A DNA stretch of 64,000 nt from Bdellovibrio bacteriovorus (GTDB lineage Bacteria > Bdellovibrionota > Bdellovibrionia > Bdellovibrionales > Bdellovibrionaceae): positions 301,739 to 365,738 of the forward strand of contig NZ_LUKF01000017.1 in NCBI RefSeq assembly GCF_001592755.1, given 5' to 3'. Position 1 is the stretch's first letter. Every line of letters starts with the position of its first letter. The translations under genes and the position numbers were made by a program. The notes under the pieces were generated by a model. That model did not search any database, was not told the origin of the DNA, and saw nothing but the letters and a program-made list of their open reading frames with translations. Positions 1-8,994 of this stretch are shown here, piece by piece.

Positions 1-646
1 GGGCGCCGTAGATCGCGGTGTACACACGTTGAGCCGCTTCCATCGCACGACGCATACGAATCATGTATTCCGCTTTTTGACGTGCAGAAAGTTTTACGTA
101 TTCTTTGTAAGAAAGAACGAAGTCTTTTCCTAACGGCTTTTGTTTGCCGGTTTTTAGGGATTTGTTGATCATGGGATCTTGTTTTGCCAACTTACCAGCC
201 AAAGCATTAAAGCTGTTATAGTTGAGAAGTTCTTTTTTCTGAACAGGAACGCCATTGACCTTCAACGGATTTTCTTCATCACCCGTGAAATTCAAATTCA
301 TTGTTTGACCATCTTTTGTCAGCGTCAAACGAACTTGTTCATTGCCATTAGCATCTTTGAAAGTGCTGGCTTCAATCGAAGGCATCATCTGGTTGCGGTT
401 TAATGCCACCCATTGATCCATTTGTGATTGAAGATGATCTGGGTAAACGTGACGAACCATGCGCCAGTATTCACCGACAGTCATTTTCTTTGTCGTTAAA
501 CCCGTTTCTTTCAGGTATTGATTGATCAACTTCTTTTGGTTCGATGCTGCTGCACCTTCAGCTACCGGCGCAATACACATAGTCACAACAGAAATTCCTG
601 CTGCGAGATTTTTTAGCAACGAACTTGGCTTAAACTTCCCAATCAT
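1..646 (-). CDS. Exported protein of unknown function (partial, C-terminus outside window)
   Basis: The reading frame starts at an ATG at 646 and stays open to the window edge, so only about the first 215 residues are present. A GAGG ribosome binding site lies about 5 bases upstream. The N-terminus (MIGKFKPSSLLKNL, then a hydrophobic stretch ending near VAEGAAA) looks like a signal peptide, so export to the periplasm or beyond is inferred. The rest is hydrophilic and rich in Lys, Gln and Asn, with no motif I recognise. It lies on the same strand as the PilZ gene, about 60 bases downstream of it, and could share its transcript. I cannot assign a function. Confidence 0.75.
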   Translation of the reverse strand, partial: MIGKFKPSSLLKNLAAGISVVTMCIAPVAEGAAASNQKKLINQYLKETGLTTKKMTVGEYWRMVRHVYPDHLQSQMDQWVALNRNQMMPSIEASTFKDANGNEQVRLTLTKDGQTMNLNFTGDEENPLKVNGVPVQKKELLNYNSFNALAGKLAKQDPMINKSLKTGKQKPLGKDFVLSYKEYVKLSARQKAEYMIRMRRAMEAAQRVYTAIYGA

Positions 647-709
647 ATCGACCTCATGCTTTTGAGTCTTTTCGGTACACTTTTTAAAATACTTAACGAG
701 AACCTAGAC

Positions 710-1453
710 TTAACCTTCGGATTTCTGATTCGTCTCAATCTGAGACCGAAACCAGTCGTGCAGATACCCTCGATCCCTACGACTTAAGTCTTTAAATTTC
801 AAGCGAAGCACGTTTTCGTGATATTCCACGACTTTAGACTTCACCTTCACATTACGAATGGCAGGAAAAATCACGTCCACAAAGCGCAAATCCCGCGAAC
901 CTCCCTCAAGATCTCTTTTGAGGCGAATGCGCGCGCCCGACACCGAAATGGATTCGGTGACACCCTCAAAGATATCTTGAGCAACCACGTCCACCGGAGT
1001 GACGAAATCATAGCGATGCGCCGTTGGGAAAAGCCATTGCGCGCGACGATCTAGATAAGGAAAGCGGAAATAAAAGGCTAAAAGAAGAACTCCGACTGTG
1101 ACAAAGCTTGAAAGAACCAGTTGGGTTTGCACGAACAGGCCATCACCCTCTAGGGCATGAGTGCTAAAGCGATAGATGTTCAGTCCTAAGACGAACACCA
1201 ATGAAAGAATAGCCACGGTCCAAGAGGTTTTATGGGCTTTAAAAAGAAGAACTCCAGAAAGGAAAAGAAATCCCAACCAAGACCAATCAAGAATGGAGAC
1301 CGCTTTTAGAAATTCAATCAATGTGGAAGGTAAATACCAATGAGGAACGCCACTGCCTGCAAAGCTGATCGCTAGATTCCCCAAAGGAGCGAGCATAAAA
1401 AGAACCGCCAGCAAATAAATCCCGGTTGGCCTTTTAAGTTCCGCTTCTGTCAT
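710..1453 (-). CDS. Membrane protein with C-terminal PilZ-like domain
   Basis: A 247-residue protein with four predicted membrane segments (about residues 12-33, 48-70, 76-96 and 108-130) and a soluble C-terminal half. The C-terminal region from about residue 135 has an RR pair followed by a beta-rich stretch with SISVSGARI, which resembles the PilZ pattern (D/N)xSxxG in degenerate form. PilZ domains bind cyclic-di-GMP; binding here is inferred only, because the arginine motif is not canonical. The start is supported by a GGGGGA site 5 bases upstream of the ATG. Its partner is not evident; a role in motility or envelope control is typical of the family. Confidence 0.7.
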   Translation of the reverse strand: MTEAELKRPTGIYLLAVLFMLAPLGNLAISFAGSGVPHWYLPSTLIEFLKAVSILDWSWLGFLFLSGVLLFKAHKTSWTVAILSLVFVLGLNIYRFSTHALEGDGLFVQTQLVLSSFVTVGVLLLAFYFRFPYLDRRAQWLFPTAHRYDFVTPVDVVAQDIFEGVTESISVSGARIRLKRDLEGGSRDLRFVDVIFPAIRNVKVKSKVVEYHENVLRLKFKDLSRRDRGYLHDWFRSQIETNQKSEG

Positions 1454-1541
1454 GAAAATCCCCCAGAAATATGCTAAACGAAACGCACTTCAGGGGGCAC
1501 GAATTCTTTGGATTCAACTGGACTTTGGTGGGTGAAAAAGA

Positions 1542-1568
1542 AAACCCCAAAGGGTCACTTTGGGGTTT
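1542..1568 (-). terminator. Rho-independent terminator after the L,D-transpeptidase gene
   Basis: An 11-base-pair perfect stem (AAACCCCAAAG / CTTTGGGGTTT) with a 5-base loop. On the minus strand it is followed by a T-rich run (TTTTCTTTTTC). It lies about 30 bases beyond the stop at 1596. Confidence 0.85.
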
Positions 1569-1595
1569 CGGTGGTTCTTTATTTTAGGAACGTTG

Positions 1596-2207
1596 TTATT
1601 TGCTCATCGCGCAAATTTCAACCAGGGTGTTTTCTTTTACTAGAGAGTAAATTTCTTCAATTTCCTCATTCTTCACAGCCACACAACCTTGGGTCCAGTT
1701 ACGTGGATGCCATAAGCTCATGGCATCTTGTTTTCGCTGTTGAGTGGGAAGACCATGAATCATGATATCTCCGCCCGGAGACTTCCCTTGAGATTTTGCA
1801 TATTCGACATCCTGCTTGTTGGGATAAGATATGTGCAAACTCTTAGTATATTCGCTCTTGGGATTTTTATAGTCTATATGATAGATACCTTCAGGAGTTT
1901 TTCTATCACCTTCGAATTGTTTATGGCCTTCAGGATTTAACCCGAAAGCAACGGTATAAGCTTTAACCAAAACATCACCTGAAATTAAATAAAGTTCCTT
2001 GCGGTCTTTTGAAACCACGATGCGCTCGATCTTAACGCCTTCATCTTTAAATCTAGCAACATCTTGGGTTGTGCGATCTAAGAGTTTATCGACCTGAGTG
2101 ATATCATCACAATACTTAAACTTCTTATCCAACGCTTTGGAAGAAGCTGCGAAAGACTGTGCAGAGATCAAACTTAAAGCTATCAGAGGTAAAATGATGT
2201 TTTTCAT
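1596..2207 (-). CDS. L,D-transpeptidase (YkuD family)
   Basis: A 203-residue exported protein with a signal peptide ending near SFAAS (residues 1-21). The catalytic domain shows MIHGLP (His151) and WTQGCVAVKNEEIEEIY (nucleophile Cys175), the HGxx...TxGC(V/I)xxxN signature of YkuD/ErfK enzymes. These enzymes act in the periplasm, forming 3-3 peptidoglycan crosslinks or attaching proteins or D-amino acids to the wall. About 120 residues precede the active-site region, similar to the compact YafK-like members. It is a single gene with its own terminator. In Bdellovibrio, L,D-transpeptidases are known to modify both prey and self walls; which applies here cannot be told from sequence. Confidence 0.9.
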   Translation of the reverse strand: MKNIILPLIALSLISAQSFAASSKALDKKFKYCDDITQVDKLLDRTTQDVARFKDEGVKIERIVVSKDRKELYLISGDVLVKAYTVAFGLNPEGHKQFEGDRKTPEGIYHIDYKNPKSEYTKSLHISYPNKQDVEYAKSQGKSPGGDIMIHGLPTQQRKQDAMSLWHPRNWTQGCVAVKNEEIEEIYSLVKENTLVEICAMSK

Positions 2208-2291
2208 GACTTGAAGTTATACCACAAGGCGAAGACATTTTCTTATGTTCGTGCATTTATTTTTTTGTCATAAGTTTACCGACGCCAGATA

Positions 2292-2325
2292 GAAATAAAA
2301 AGAGCTCGGTGTTTCCACAGAGCCC
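2292..2325 (-). terminator. Rho-independent terminator with GAAA loop
   Basis: On the minus strand GGGCTC-t-GTG-GAAA-CAC-c-GAGCTC forms a hairpin with a GNRA-type tetraloop, followed by TTTTTATTT. It ends the NlpC/P60-like gene whose stop is at 2367. Confidence 0.85.
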
Positions 2326-2366
2326 TTTGTCGTCACTTCTGACTGAAAGTTCGTCAGCGAATTTTC

Positions 2367-3929
2367 TTACCGCTGCAACGAAGAACAAGACTGGATACAG
2401 CTTTCGCGGGCCATTTTTACCCTTGGGGCCATGCAATCCGCGGTGCCTTTGTGGCGAACCACTGACAGAGTGCCTACGTTCGGAGTGTAAGTCTTGCCGT
2501 TGAATTTAGAGAGGCACGTGTAATAGGCGTACTTCTCTAAGCCTGTTTTCATCTTGCTGCTAGTTGGAAGATAGTCGCGCGCCTGATAGTAGTTAATTCC
2601 AATGCCTTCTTTATTCGGGGAGCTTTGCGCCACCACGAAATCAAAGCGGTCGGAAGTTAATTTTGAACATTCGCTTTCCGATTTCACACTATTGATACCG
2701 AATGGATCTGCACCGACTTTATCAATCAAGAGAACGTGACCATAAACCGCGACGATATCGCCGGCCTTCATGGTTGTTGTTGGTGAAACAGAGATCTTAT
2801 TTAAGCACGTCAAACCATTGTTTTGAGGTTCTACATATGAAGAAGATCCCCACGCCCAAGCATCAGAAGCCTTCAACGCGCGACCGGATTTCAGACGAAG
2901 TCCTGCCGTAGCCATTGATGTAAAGACATATCCTGAGCAGTCGATACCAAGAACACTGGTGCCATCGCCGTTGTTTTTAAACATGTCGATTTCAGCATTT
3001 GTCGCCGTCGTCGCATAGGGCTTTCCACCGTAGTCGTAGATCAAAGGATTTGAGCGCACATTGAAGCACCCTTGACCGTAAGAAGTCATATCCTTGATGT
3101 AATAGTGCGTGCTTTGAACTTTAGAAAGACTTGCGATCTGACGTTTGCTGCCCACTCCATCAGAATGCTTACCCACGATGCTGATCCCTTGAATATTCGG
3201 AACTTGAGCATTCAAAGAAGGAAGCTGCACGCTTTGACAGCTTTGATAAGTCGTTGCAAAAGCCCAACGACCACCAAACACCGACAATGGAGTGCCGGAA
3301 TCTAAAGCTTGTTGTTTGTGCCATTCGTAGTCACGGTTGGGCTCTTCAACAACAGGAGCCGAAGGCTCTGTCGGAGTTGTCGGAGTTTCCGTTTCTTCTT
3401 CACCACCTGTAGATGGTGTTCCCGAAGATGCATTGTCATTAGAACAATTCACATCCAAAGCTTGAACTGTTTTTTGCAACTGAGTGAAGTTTCCACGAAC
3501 CTTGTCTTGCATGTAAGAACGGAAGACGGTGGTGCGATCCCCGACATCGATAGCCGAAAGAAGCATCAAAAGTTGTTCTGGAGTCTCAACTCTTTCTCCT
3601 TCCGGGGCTTCACTTAGCAATGAATCCACCAAAGCATCCAGATCGGCGTTCAAACGCTTCACTTCAGCAGAAGTCAATTGAGGATTCTGTTCAGAAAGCT
3701 TTTCGACTTGATCATGAAAGGCTTCTTTCATGACGTCGGCCGTCGGAATGGTCTTTTGTTCAATCAAATAAGTTTTGAGGCCATCCCAGAGTTTCGTTTC
3801 AAGTTGTTGATCTTTACAAGCGATGTCCTGCACAGTGTCCGACGCGATATTTTGAACCGCATCAAATCCTTGTGGTGCGCAGGCTGTCATCATCATCCCT
3901 AAGGCGAAGTATAAACTGTGTTTTCTCAT
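2367..3929 (-). CDS. Exported lipoprotein with NlpC/P60-like (CHAP/C40) cysteine peptidase signature
   Basis: A 520-residue protein with a lipoprotein-type N-terminus (MMMTAC, Cys17). Residues 40-160 are helical and without known domain. Residues 165-195 form a Ser/Thr/Pro/Glu-rich linker (GEEETETPTTPTEP). The C-terminal half holds GIDCSGYVF (Cys331) and YGHVLLIDKVG (His398), the Cys and His of NlpC/P60-type gamma-D-glutamyl endopeptidases, which cut peptidoglycan stem peptides. The spacing of about 67 residues between Cys and His suits the family. Several extra Cys residues (231, 288, 375 and near the C-terminus) may form disulfides. I infer an outer-membrane-anchored or periplasmic peptidoglycan hydrolase; the substrate is unknown. 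It is a single gene with its own terminator. Confidence 0.75.
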   Translation of the reverse strand: MRKHSLYFALGMMMTACAPQGFDAVQNIASDTVQDIACKDQQLETKLWDGLKTYLIEQKTIPTADVMKEAFHDQVEKLSEQNPQLTSAEVKRLNADLDALVDSLLSEAPEGERVETPEQLLMLLSAIDVGDRTTVFRSYMQDKVRGNFTQLQKTVQALDVNCSNDNASSGTPSTGGEEETETPTTPTEPSAPVVEEPNRDYEWHKQQALDSGTPLSVFGGRWAFATTYQSCQSVQLPSLNAQVPNIQGISIVGKHSDGVGSKRQIASLSKVQSTHYYIKDMTSYGQGCFNVRSNPLIYDYGGKPYATTATNAEIDMFKNNGDGTSVLGIDCSGYVFTSMATAGLRLKSGRALKASDAWAWGSSSYVEPQNNGLTCLNKISVSPTTTMKAGDIVAVYGHVLLIDKVGADPFGINSVKSESECSKLTSDRFDFVVAQSSPNKEGIGINYYQARDYLPTSSKMKTGLEKYAYYTCLSKFNGKTYTPNVGTLSVVRHKGTADCMAPRVKMARESCIQSCSSLQR

Positions 3930-4040
3930 GCCTTACTTATCGGCAGCGGTTACGACACAGATTACCTTCCTCACAAATTTTAGACTCGACTAGACTAAAA
4001 AATAGCCACTATAATCAGACTTACGAGGAACACCGCAACT

Positions 4041-5099
4041 ATGGCAGAAAAGTTTATCAAAATTCAGGCACTTTACGGACTTCTTGAACTTGAGCCCTTC
4101 ATTCTTTTGGGCTGCTTAATCGCCATCACCTGGGTGTTTTATAAGTTCTTTTTGAAAGAGGCTTCTGAAGAAAGACATCGCAGCATTCGCAATCACTTCA
4201 GAACTTTGGTCCGCCATTACATCGTACTTAGTTTTTTGTTTTTAGTTTTTATCTTTCTGCAAACTTCAGAACCGCAAATCGGGAATGTCGCTAAGGTCAC
4301 GCCTTACATAGCCATCGTCACCTTTCTTTGGGGAAACGTTGTCTTTGTTAAGACCAGTCGACTGATCGTCCTGCAGTATCTTTTCTTAGGCTCAATGAAG
4401 CATGGCGTGCCTTTGCTTCTGGTGAATATTTTTTCTTTAATCCTTTCTATCGTGCTTTTATTCTGGGGCGTGACTCACGTCTTTGGTTTGCAAGTCGGTC
4501 CTTTGTTGGCCACTTCCGCCGCCGCATCCGTCATTCTGGGTCTGGCTTTGCAGGACACCCTGGGAAATCTTTTTGCCGGAATTTCTTTACAGCTTGATAG
4601 AAACTTTGAAATCGGTGACTGGCTTGAAATTGTCAGCGGTATCCAAAAGACGACAGGTCAGGTGCGAGAGATCACTTGGCGTTCCACAACACTTGTGGGT
4701 TTTTCAGATGAGTTGATCACCCTCCCCAATCGGTTTATGGCGAATGCCACGATCTCGAATTTCTCTCCACCAGAAACACCCATTGTCCGCAGTCAGGTCT
4801 TCCGCTTGGCTTATGGAGAAAATGTCGAGCTGGCAAAACAGGTTCTGGAGCGCACTGTGGCCGGCATTGGTGAAATTCGCGGCATTCCAGCGCCTTGGGC
4901 GTATGTGAATGAATCTAACGAAAACTGGATTCAAATTAAAATTATCTACTTCCTGGATAATTACGGCTCGCAATTCAACGTGGGCGATAAGGTTCTTATC
5001 CGTGGCATCGAAGCACTTAGAGCGGCGAACTTGAAATTAGCTCGACAAGTGATCGAGTTTTCAGATAGAACCCTGAACCATGAGCACGGTAAACTTTGA
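4041..5099 (+). CDS. Small-conductance mechanosensitive channel family protein (MscS)
   Basis: A 352-residue inner-membrane protein with about five hydrophobic segments (20-40, 60-75, 88-108, 122-148 and 152-180). The pore-lining and beta-domain signature is clear: ASAAASVILGLALQDTLGNLFAG-like sequence up to residue 180, followed by IGDWLEI at 191-197. MscS channels release solutes on hypo-osmotic shock. The length is between E. coli MscS (286) and the larger family members, with extra N-terminal helices. An ACGAGGAA site lies upstream of the ATG. The 3' end overlaps ttcA by 20 bases, so the two are probably co-transcribed and translationally coupled. Confidence 0.9.
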   Translation: MAEKFIKIQALYGLLELEPFILLGCLIAITWVFYKFFLKEASEERHRSIRNHFRTLVRHYIVLSFLFLVFIFLQTSEPQIGNVAKVTPYIAIVTFLWGNVVFVKTSRLIVLQYLFLGSMKHGVPLLLVNIFSLILSIVLLFWGVTHVFGLQVGPLLATSAAASVILGLALQDTLGNLFAGISLQLDRNFEIGDWLEIVSGIQKTTGQVREITWRSTTLVGFSDELITLPNRFMANATISNFSPPETPIVRSQVFRLAYGENVELAKQVLERTVAGIGEIRGIPAPWAYVNESNENWIQIKIIYFLDNYGSQFNVGDKVLIRGIEALRAANLKLARQVIEFSDRTLNHEHGKL

Positions 5100-5916
5100 G
5101 CATCCTTTAGCCATTAAAATTCGTAAACAGATCACTCAAGCCCTGAATGACTTCAATATGATTGAAGATGGCGACAAGGTGATGGTTTGCGTTTCTGGCG
5201 GCAAGGACTCAAGCGTTCTTTTGGCCTTACTCACAGAGATCCAACGTCGTTCCGAAAGAAAGTTTCAAGTCGAAGCCGCGATCTTAGATCAAAAGCAACC
5301 GGGCTTTGATGCGACAGCCTTTAAAGCCTGGGTTGAAAGCATTGGCGTAAAACTTCATATCGTTGAAAAAGACACGTACTCAATTGTTAAAGAAAAGGTT
5401 CAAGGAGCTACGTACTGTTCTTTATGCTCACGTCTTCGTCGCGCCATTTTATATGATTATGCTCATGCGCAAGGTTTCACGAAACTCGCTTTAGGACATC
5501 ATCGCGATGACGTCGTTCATACCGCTTTATTGAACTTATTTTATGTCGGCACTATGGCGGCGATGCCTGCGAAATTAAAATCCGACGACGAAAGAAATAT
5601 TTTAGTACGTCCTCTGACTTATGTTTCAGAGCGTGACATTGAGGAGCTTGCCGCTGCTTGGAACTTCCCGATCATTCCTTGCAACCTTTGTGGTTCTCAA
5701 GATGGATTAAAACGCCAGCGTATTAAAAAACTAGTGCGTGATCTGGAAAAAGAGATTCCCAATGTTTATGCCTCGATCCAAACAGCGCTTGGCAATATCA
5801 AACCAAGTCAGCTGATGGATCAAGAGCTTTGGGATTTCAAAAATCTTAAGGTATCACCTTCTTCACTGCAGGACGAGCGCCCACAGCCTGAGCCCAACGA
5901 AGAACTGAAGGTTTAG
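5080..5916 (+). CDS. ttcA: tRNA 2-thiocytidine(32) synthetase TtcA
   Basis: A 278-residue PP-loop ATPase. The ATP loop SGGKDS is at residues 39-44. Cys113 and Cys116 (TYCSLC) and Cys201 (PCNLC) match the three Cys residues that hold the 4Fe-4S cluster in TtcA, which thiolates C32 of some tRNAs. GHHRDD at 140-144 is another family signature. The start lies inside the end of the MscS gene, 20 bases before its stop. The C-terminal tail after about residue 255 overlaps the end of the convergent GST gene by 71 bases and looks like a non-conserved extension. Confidence 0.92.
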   Translation: MSTVNFEHPLAIKIRKQITQALNDFNMIEDGDKVMVCVSGGKDSSVLLALLTEIQRRSERKFQVEAAILDQKQPGFDATAFKAWVESIGVKLHIVEKDTYSIVKEKVQGATYCSLCSRLRRAILYDYAHAQGFTKLALGHHRDDVVHTALLNLFYVGTMAAMPAKLKSDDERNILVRPLTYVSERDIEELAAAWNFPIIPCNLCGSQDGLKRQRIKKLVRDLEKEIPNVYASIQTALGNIKPSQLMDQELWDFKNLKVSPSSLQDERPQPEPNEELKV

Positions 5917-6460
5917 ACTCAAACCATTCCGGTTTCGACTTGATGAAGTTGATCAACCAGGGATAGGTCGCAATGTCGGCGATCGTATAAGTTTCGCCGG
6001 CAAGATAGTGATTTTTCTCAAGCTGAATTTCCATCACTCCTAAAAGACGTAACGCTTCTTTTTCAAAACGTTCAATAAATCCTGGATTTTCAGGCTTCAG
6101 AGTGTGCTTTCCATAGTGGTAATTTCCAAAAATAGGGCCGATCGCTGACATCTGAAACATCAACCACTGCATGACGTGAGCCTTTTCTTCAAGACTATGA
6201 CCGAAGAAAGCTTGATGCTTTTCTGCGAGATAATAAAGAATGGCGCCACTTTCAAAAACCGTTGTCTTGTGTTCATAAGAGCCGTCCGTATCGACAATCA
6301 CCGGGATTTTTCCGTTGGGGTTTCTGGCAATAAAGTCGGCGGACTTTTGCTCTTGTTTTCCAAGATCGATATTGTGCTGGTTGTATGGAATTGCTAATTC
6401 CTCAAGCATAAGGGCGACTTTGCGGCCATTGGGCGTTTGCGCCGTGTAGAATTCAATCAT
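5846..6460 (-). CDS. Glutathione S-transferase family protein
   Basis: A 204-residue cytoplasmic protein with the GST layout. An N-terminal thioredoxin-like domain (residues 1-80) carries NPNGKIPVIVD and the ESGAILYYLA helix that binds the gamma-glutamyl part of glutathione. A helical C-terminal domain contains YTIADIATYPW near residue 160. It resembles the YfcG/YghU group, which includes disulfide-bond oxidoreductases. The N-terminus has TPNGRK where some members use Thr/Asn rather than Ser or Tyr. It runs convergently to ttcA, and the two genes share 71 bases at their 3' ends. Confidence 0.88.
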   Translation of the reverse strand: MIEFYTAQTPNGRKVALMLEELAIPYNQHNIDLGKQEQKSADFIARNPNGKIPVIVDTDGSYEHKTTVFESGAILYYLAEKHQAFFGHSLEEKAHVMQWLMFQMSAIGPIFGNYHYGKHTLKPENPGFIERFEKEALRLLGVMEIQLEKNHYLAGETYTIADIATYPWLINFIKSKPEWFESKPSVLRWAQAVGARPAVKKVIP

Positions 6461-6571
6461 GATTCACCTCTAAACACTCAGCATACGCCTGTTGTGATAA
6501 AAGGTTACCCCTGACCAGCTGCATCCATGATTGCCGCCAAAGGGTCCCGGTGTTAGCTTGAATACTCTTGT

Positions 6572-6647
6572 GCGGATATAGCGTAGTTGGTAGCGCGCTT
6601 CCTTGACATGGAAGAGGTCACTGGTTCAAGTCCAGTTATTCGCACCA
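6572..6647 (+). tRNA. tRNA-Val(GAC)
   Basis: A 76-base cloverleaf. The acceptor stem GCGGATA pairs with TATTCGC, and CCA is encoded at 6645-6647. The anticodon stem CTTCC/GGAAG encloses TTGACAT, giving anticodon GAC, which reads valine GTC and GTT. The T-arm contains GGTTCAAGTCC. It stands alone between the GST gene (opposite strand) and the response regulator. Confidence 0.96.
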
Positions 6648-6789
6648 TTTCCCTTCCCATATATTTTCCAAAAAAAACAAACTCTGTGTTAGCGCAAAGT
6701 GAACGACATCACTCAGGCCTAAATGGACTTTCATTTATCTCAATACCTTGCTTTGCATTAGGGCCCGTGACATTCTTAAAAGCCAAAGT

Positions 6790-7467
6790 ATGGCTAAGAT
6801 TTTACTCATTGAGGACAATTTAACCAATCAACTGATGGTGAAAGAAACTCTTTCAACACATGACGTGACATGCGCAAACACTTTGAAAGAAGCAACGGTG
6901 CATATCACCTCCCCTTTTGATCTGGTGATCCTAGATGTTCAGTTGCCAGACGGAAGTGGTTTTGATTTTTACATGCATCACCACGTTCAGCTGCAAGACA
7001 TTCCGGTTGTGATCTTAACTTCCCAAAGTGAAGTTACGGATAAGGTCGTAGGCTTTTCTTTAGGCGCTGAAGATTACGTGACGAAGCCCTTTGAACCTCT
7101 TGAACTGCGCGCCCGTATTGAAGCTAAGCTTCGCAAGAAAACGAAGCCTCATGACTCTGCCGTATTAAAAGTCGATAGTCTTTATTTCGACCTTACCATG
7201 CAAAGACTTACTTGCGAGATCAAGGGCGAAAAGAAACCCATTGAGACAACGTCTATCGAATTCAAAATTCTTTTGTATCTCGCAAAACACAAAGATCAAG
7301 TGATCACTCGCCAACAACTTTTAGACCAAGTCTGGGGCGGCAGTACCAGCGTCGTAGATCGCGCCATCGACACCCATATGTCGAAACTTCGCAAGAAACT
7401 GGAAGGCACGCCTTGGGAAATTAAATCGGTCTATGGCTCCGGTTATCGCTTCGAAAAACACGGCTAG
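6790..7467 (+). CDS. OmpR/PhoB-family response regulator
   Basis: A 225-residue two-domain regulator counted from the ATG at 6790. An in-frame TTG at 6748 would add 14 residues before the conserved MAKILLIEDN and is unlikely. The receiver domain has the acidic pair Glu8-Asp9, phospho-acceptor Asp49 (LVILDVQLPDGSG), Thr77 and Lys99 (VTKPFEP). The C-terminal winged helix (about 125-225) ends in the typical YGSGYRF and contains RAIDTHMSKLRKKL as recognition helix. It should bind DNA when phosphorylated. No histidine kinase is adjacent, so it is an orphan in this window. The ribosome binding site is weak. Confidence 0.92.
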   Translation: MAKILLIEDNLTNQLMVKETLSTHDVTCANTLKEATVHITSPFDLVILDVQLPDGSGFDFYMHHHVQLQDIPVVILTSQSEVTDKVVGFSLGAEDYVTKPFEPLELRARIEAKLRKKTKPHDSAVLKVDSLYFDLTMQRLTCEIKGEKKPIETTSIEFKILLYLAKHKDQVITRQQLLDQVWGGSTSVVDRAIDTHMSKLRKKLEGTPWEIKSVYGSGYRFEKHG

Positions 7468-7630
7468 TCTTATCTATAAAACTCTCAGATTCTTACTGTT
7501 GCTGGACAAGCTTTGGATTATTTTTGCGAAACTTTCGCTGCAAAACGTCCTTACGTTAAAGCACAGAAGCGCATTTACTCCTAATCACCTGTGTTAAAAT
7601 AATTTTGAAAGCAGTCATACGGAGGTGGTT

Positions 7631-7987
7631 ATGAGACAAGCTATCATCGTGGCAGCTCTCCTTATCCTTCCACAATTCGTTCAAGGGGCTCCTGAAGATC
7701 CCACGGTTCCGCTTAATGGATCCGCGACAGATGCAATGAAAATTGAAACCCAACGAGACCTAGCCGATCGCGTGGATCGACAGCCGACCAACGCAGAACA
7801 AGATCCTTCTCTCGTACCCTGCCCCCAAGTCAGTTATGAAGGACAAAAAGATGAGTTAGCCCGTTTAGAAAATCACAGCACCAACTGCCAACCTGAAGAA
7901 GGAGCCATTCAACAAAATCCTAATCCCGATCAGCAACTTCCCGACGCTGAACAAAACCAATCCGGCACTCCAATTCATCTTGAGTAG
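7631..7987 (+). CDS. Small exported protein of unknown function
   Basis: A 118-residue protein. The ATG at 7631 follows a strong GGAGGTGGTT site; an in-frame GTG at 7625 lies inside that site and is less likely. Residues 1-19 (MRQAIIVAALLILPQFVQG) form a signal peptide. The mature part is very polar, rich in Gln, Asn, Pro and Asp, with two Cys residues that could pair, and is probably disordered. There is no family I recognise. A strong bidirectional terminator follows. Confidence 0.75.
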   Translation: MRQAIIVAALLILPQFVQGAPEDPTVPLNGSATDAMKIETQRDLADRVDRQPTNAEQDPSLVPCPQVSYEGQKDELARLENHSTNCQPEEGAIQQNPNPDQQLPDAEQNQSGTPIHLE

Positions 7988-7996
7988 TTGAAAATA

Positions 7997-8029
7997 AAAA
8001 AGGGGAGCTTTAAGCAAGCTCCCCTTTTT
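7997..8029. terminator. Bidirectional rho-independent terminator
   Basis: The stem AAAAAGGGGAGCTT / AAGCTCCCCTTTTT with loop TAAGC has a T-run on both strands. It lies between the convergent small exported gene (stop 7987) and the protease gene (stop 8051) and can serve both. Confidence 0.93.
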
Positions 8030-8050
8030 ATTTTGTTATTATCGTACTAA

Positions 8051-8920
8051 TTATTTTTTCAAAGCATTCACGATGTAAGAGATGTTCGTGACATCTTCAC
8101 CGCGGCAACCCGTTTCTGTACATCTATTTGAAACAGTACATTGTTTCGCTCTGTCATATGTGAAATCTTGCGCTCCACGCACCAGAATACCTACCACTTC
8201 ATGAGTTCTTGCGTTGAAAACCGCAGAACCCGAATTTCCGCCGTAAGTGTCTAGGTTCGATGTAAAGTAAGTCCCTTGTTGAGCACGCACTTGCGCGCCA
8301 TCAGCCACTTTCGTCGGAAGACCTGAAGGATGACCTACAACGTAGATTGCATCACCTGGTTGCGCTGGTGATTGCGCCAAAGTCAAAACGCGGTGACCAC
8401 GGACAGGGCGATCCAAACGCACTAGAGCGTAATCTTGAGCACTTGTGTATTCACGTGCCACGATTTCCTTACAACCGTAAACTTCACCTTCAGGCAAAGT
8501 CTCTGGTGCTGTTTTAGCGTCTGTCATTTTATAACCGAAGACGAAAGCGTAACGAGAGCAATCCGAAGAACTGATGCAGTGACCTGCTGTCGCAATCAAA
8601 TCCTCACCCACTAACGAACCAGAACAGTTCGCCGCTGAAGGCTGATCGAAGAAAGGCTCGTCCGAGCAAAGATTCATGCTCGAGCCATAACTTGAAGCCA
8701 GAATTTTTACCAAACCATTTCCTTGATTTTGAATATCGCGAGTTGGAATAAGAGCCACTGTAGAATCCGCGATTTCGCGAACGTCGGCTCTGGTTACTTG
8801 ATAGACGTCGACACGATTGTCGTCGCCATAAATAACTCTGGGCGTGATGTTAACAAATCCAACTGAGAACGTTGCTGCAAGCGCGACAGTCATTGTCGCT
8901 ACGAATGAATTCCTTTTCAC
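8051..8920 (-). CDS. Secreted trypsin-like serine protease (S1 fold)
   Basis: A 289-residue exported protein with an N-terminal signal segment (residues 1-24). The catalytic triad is visible: His114 in ATAGHC, Asp163 in DYALVRLD and Ser230 in YGGNSGSAV. A Cys pair near His114 and further Cys residues near the C-terminus suggest disulfides. The compact GNSGS motif and the GHPSGLP segment resemble V8/glutamyl-endopeptidase-like bacterial S1 enzymes more than digestive trypsin. About 60 residues precede the catalytic domain and could be a propeptide. Secretion to the periplasm or outside is inferred. In a predator it could digest prey protein, but no substrate can be read from sequence. Confidence 0.88.
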   Translation of the reverse strand: MKRNSFVATMTVALAATFSVGFVNITPRVIYGDDNRVDVYQVTRADVREIADSTVALIPTRDIQNQGNGLVKILASSYGSSMNLCSDEPFFDQPSAANCSGSLVGEDLIATAGHCISSSDCSRYAFVFGYKMTDAKTAPETLPEGEVYGCKEIVAREYTSAQDYALVRLDRPVRGHRVLTLAQSPAQPGDAIYVVGHPSGLPTKVADGAQVRAQQGTYFTSNLDTYGGNSGSAVFNARTHEVVGILVRGAQDFTYDRAKQCTVSNRCTETGCRGEDVTNISYIVNALKK

Positions 8921-8994
8921 TTTTTCCCCTCTGAATGTTCTTCCTGAACATCCCTCTGATAAAGTCTGAGAAAAGTGAGAATGAAAGACAAACT

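Noticed and set aside
6748..6789. TTG start extending the response regulator by 14 residues
   Set aside because: The conserved receiver start MAKILLIEDN begins at 6790, and the extension has no receiver-like sequence.
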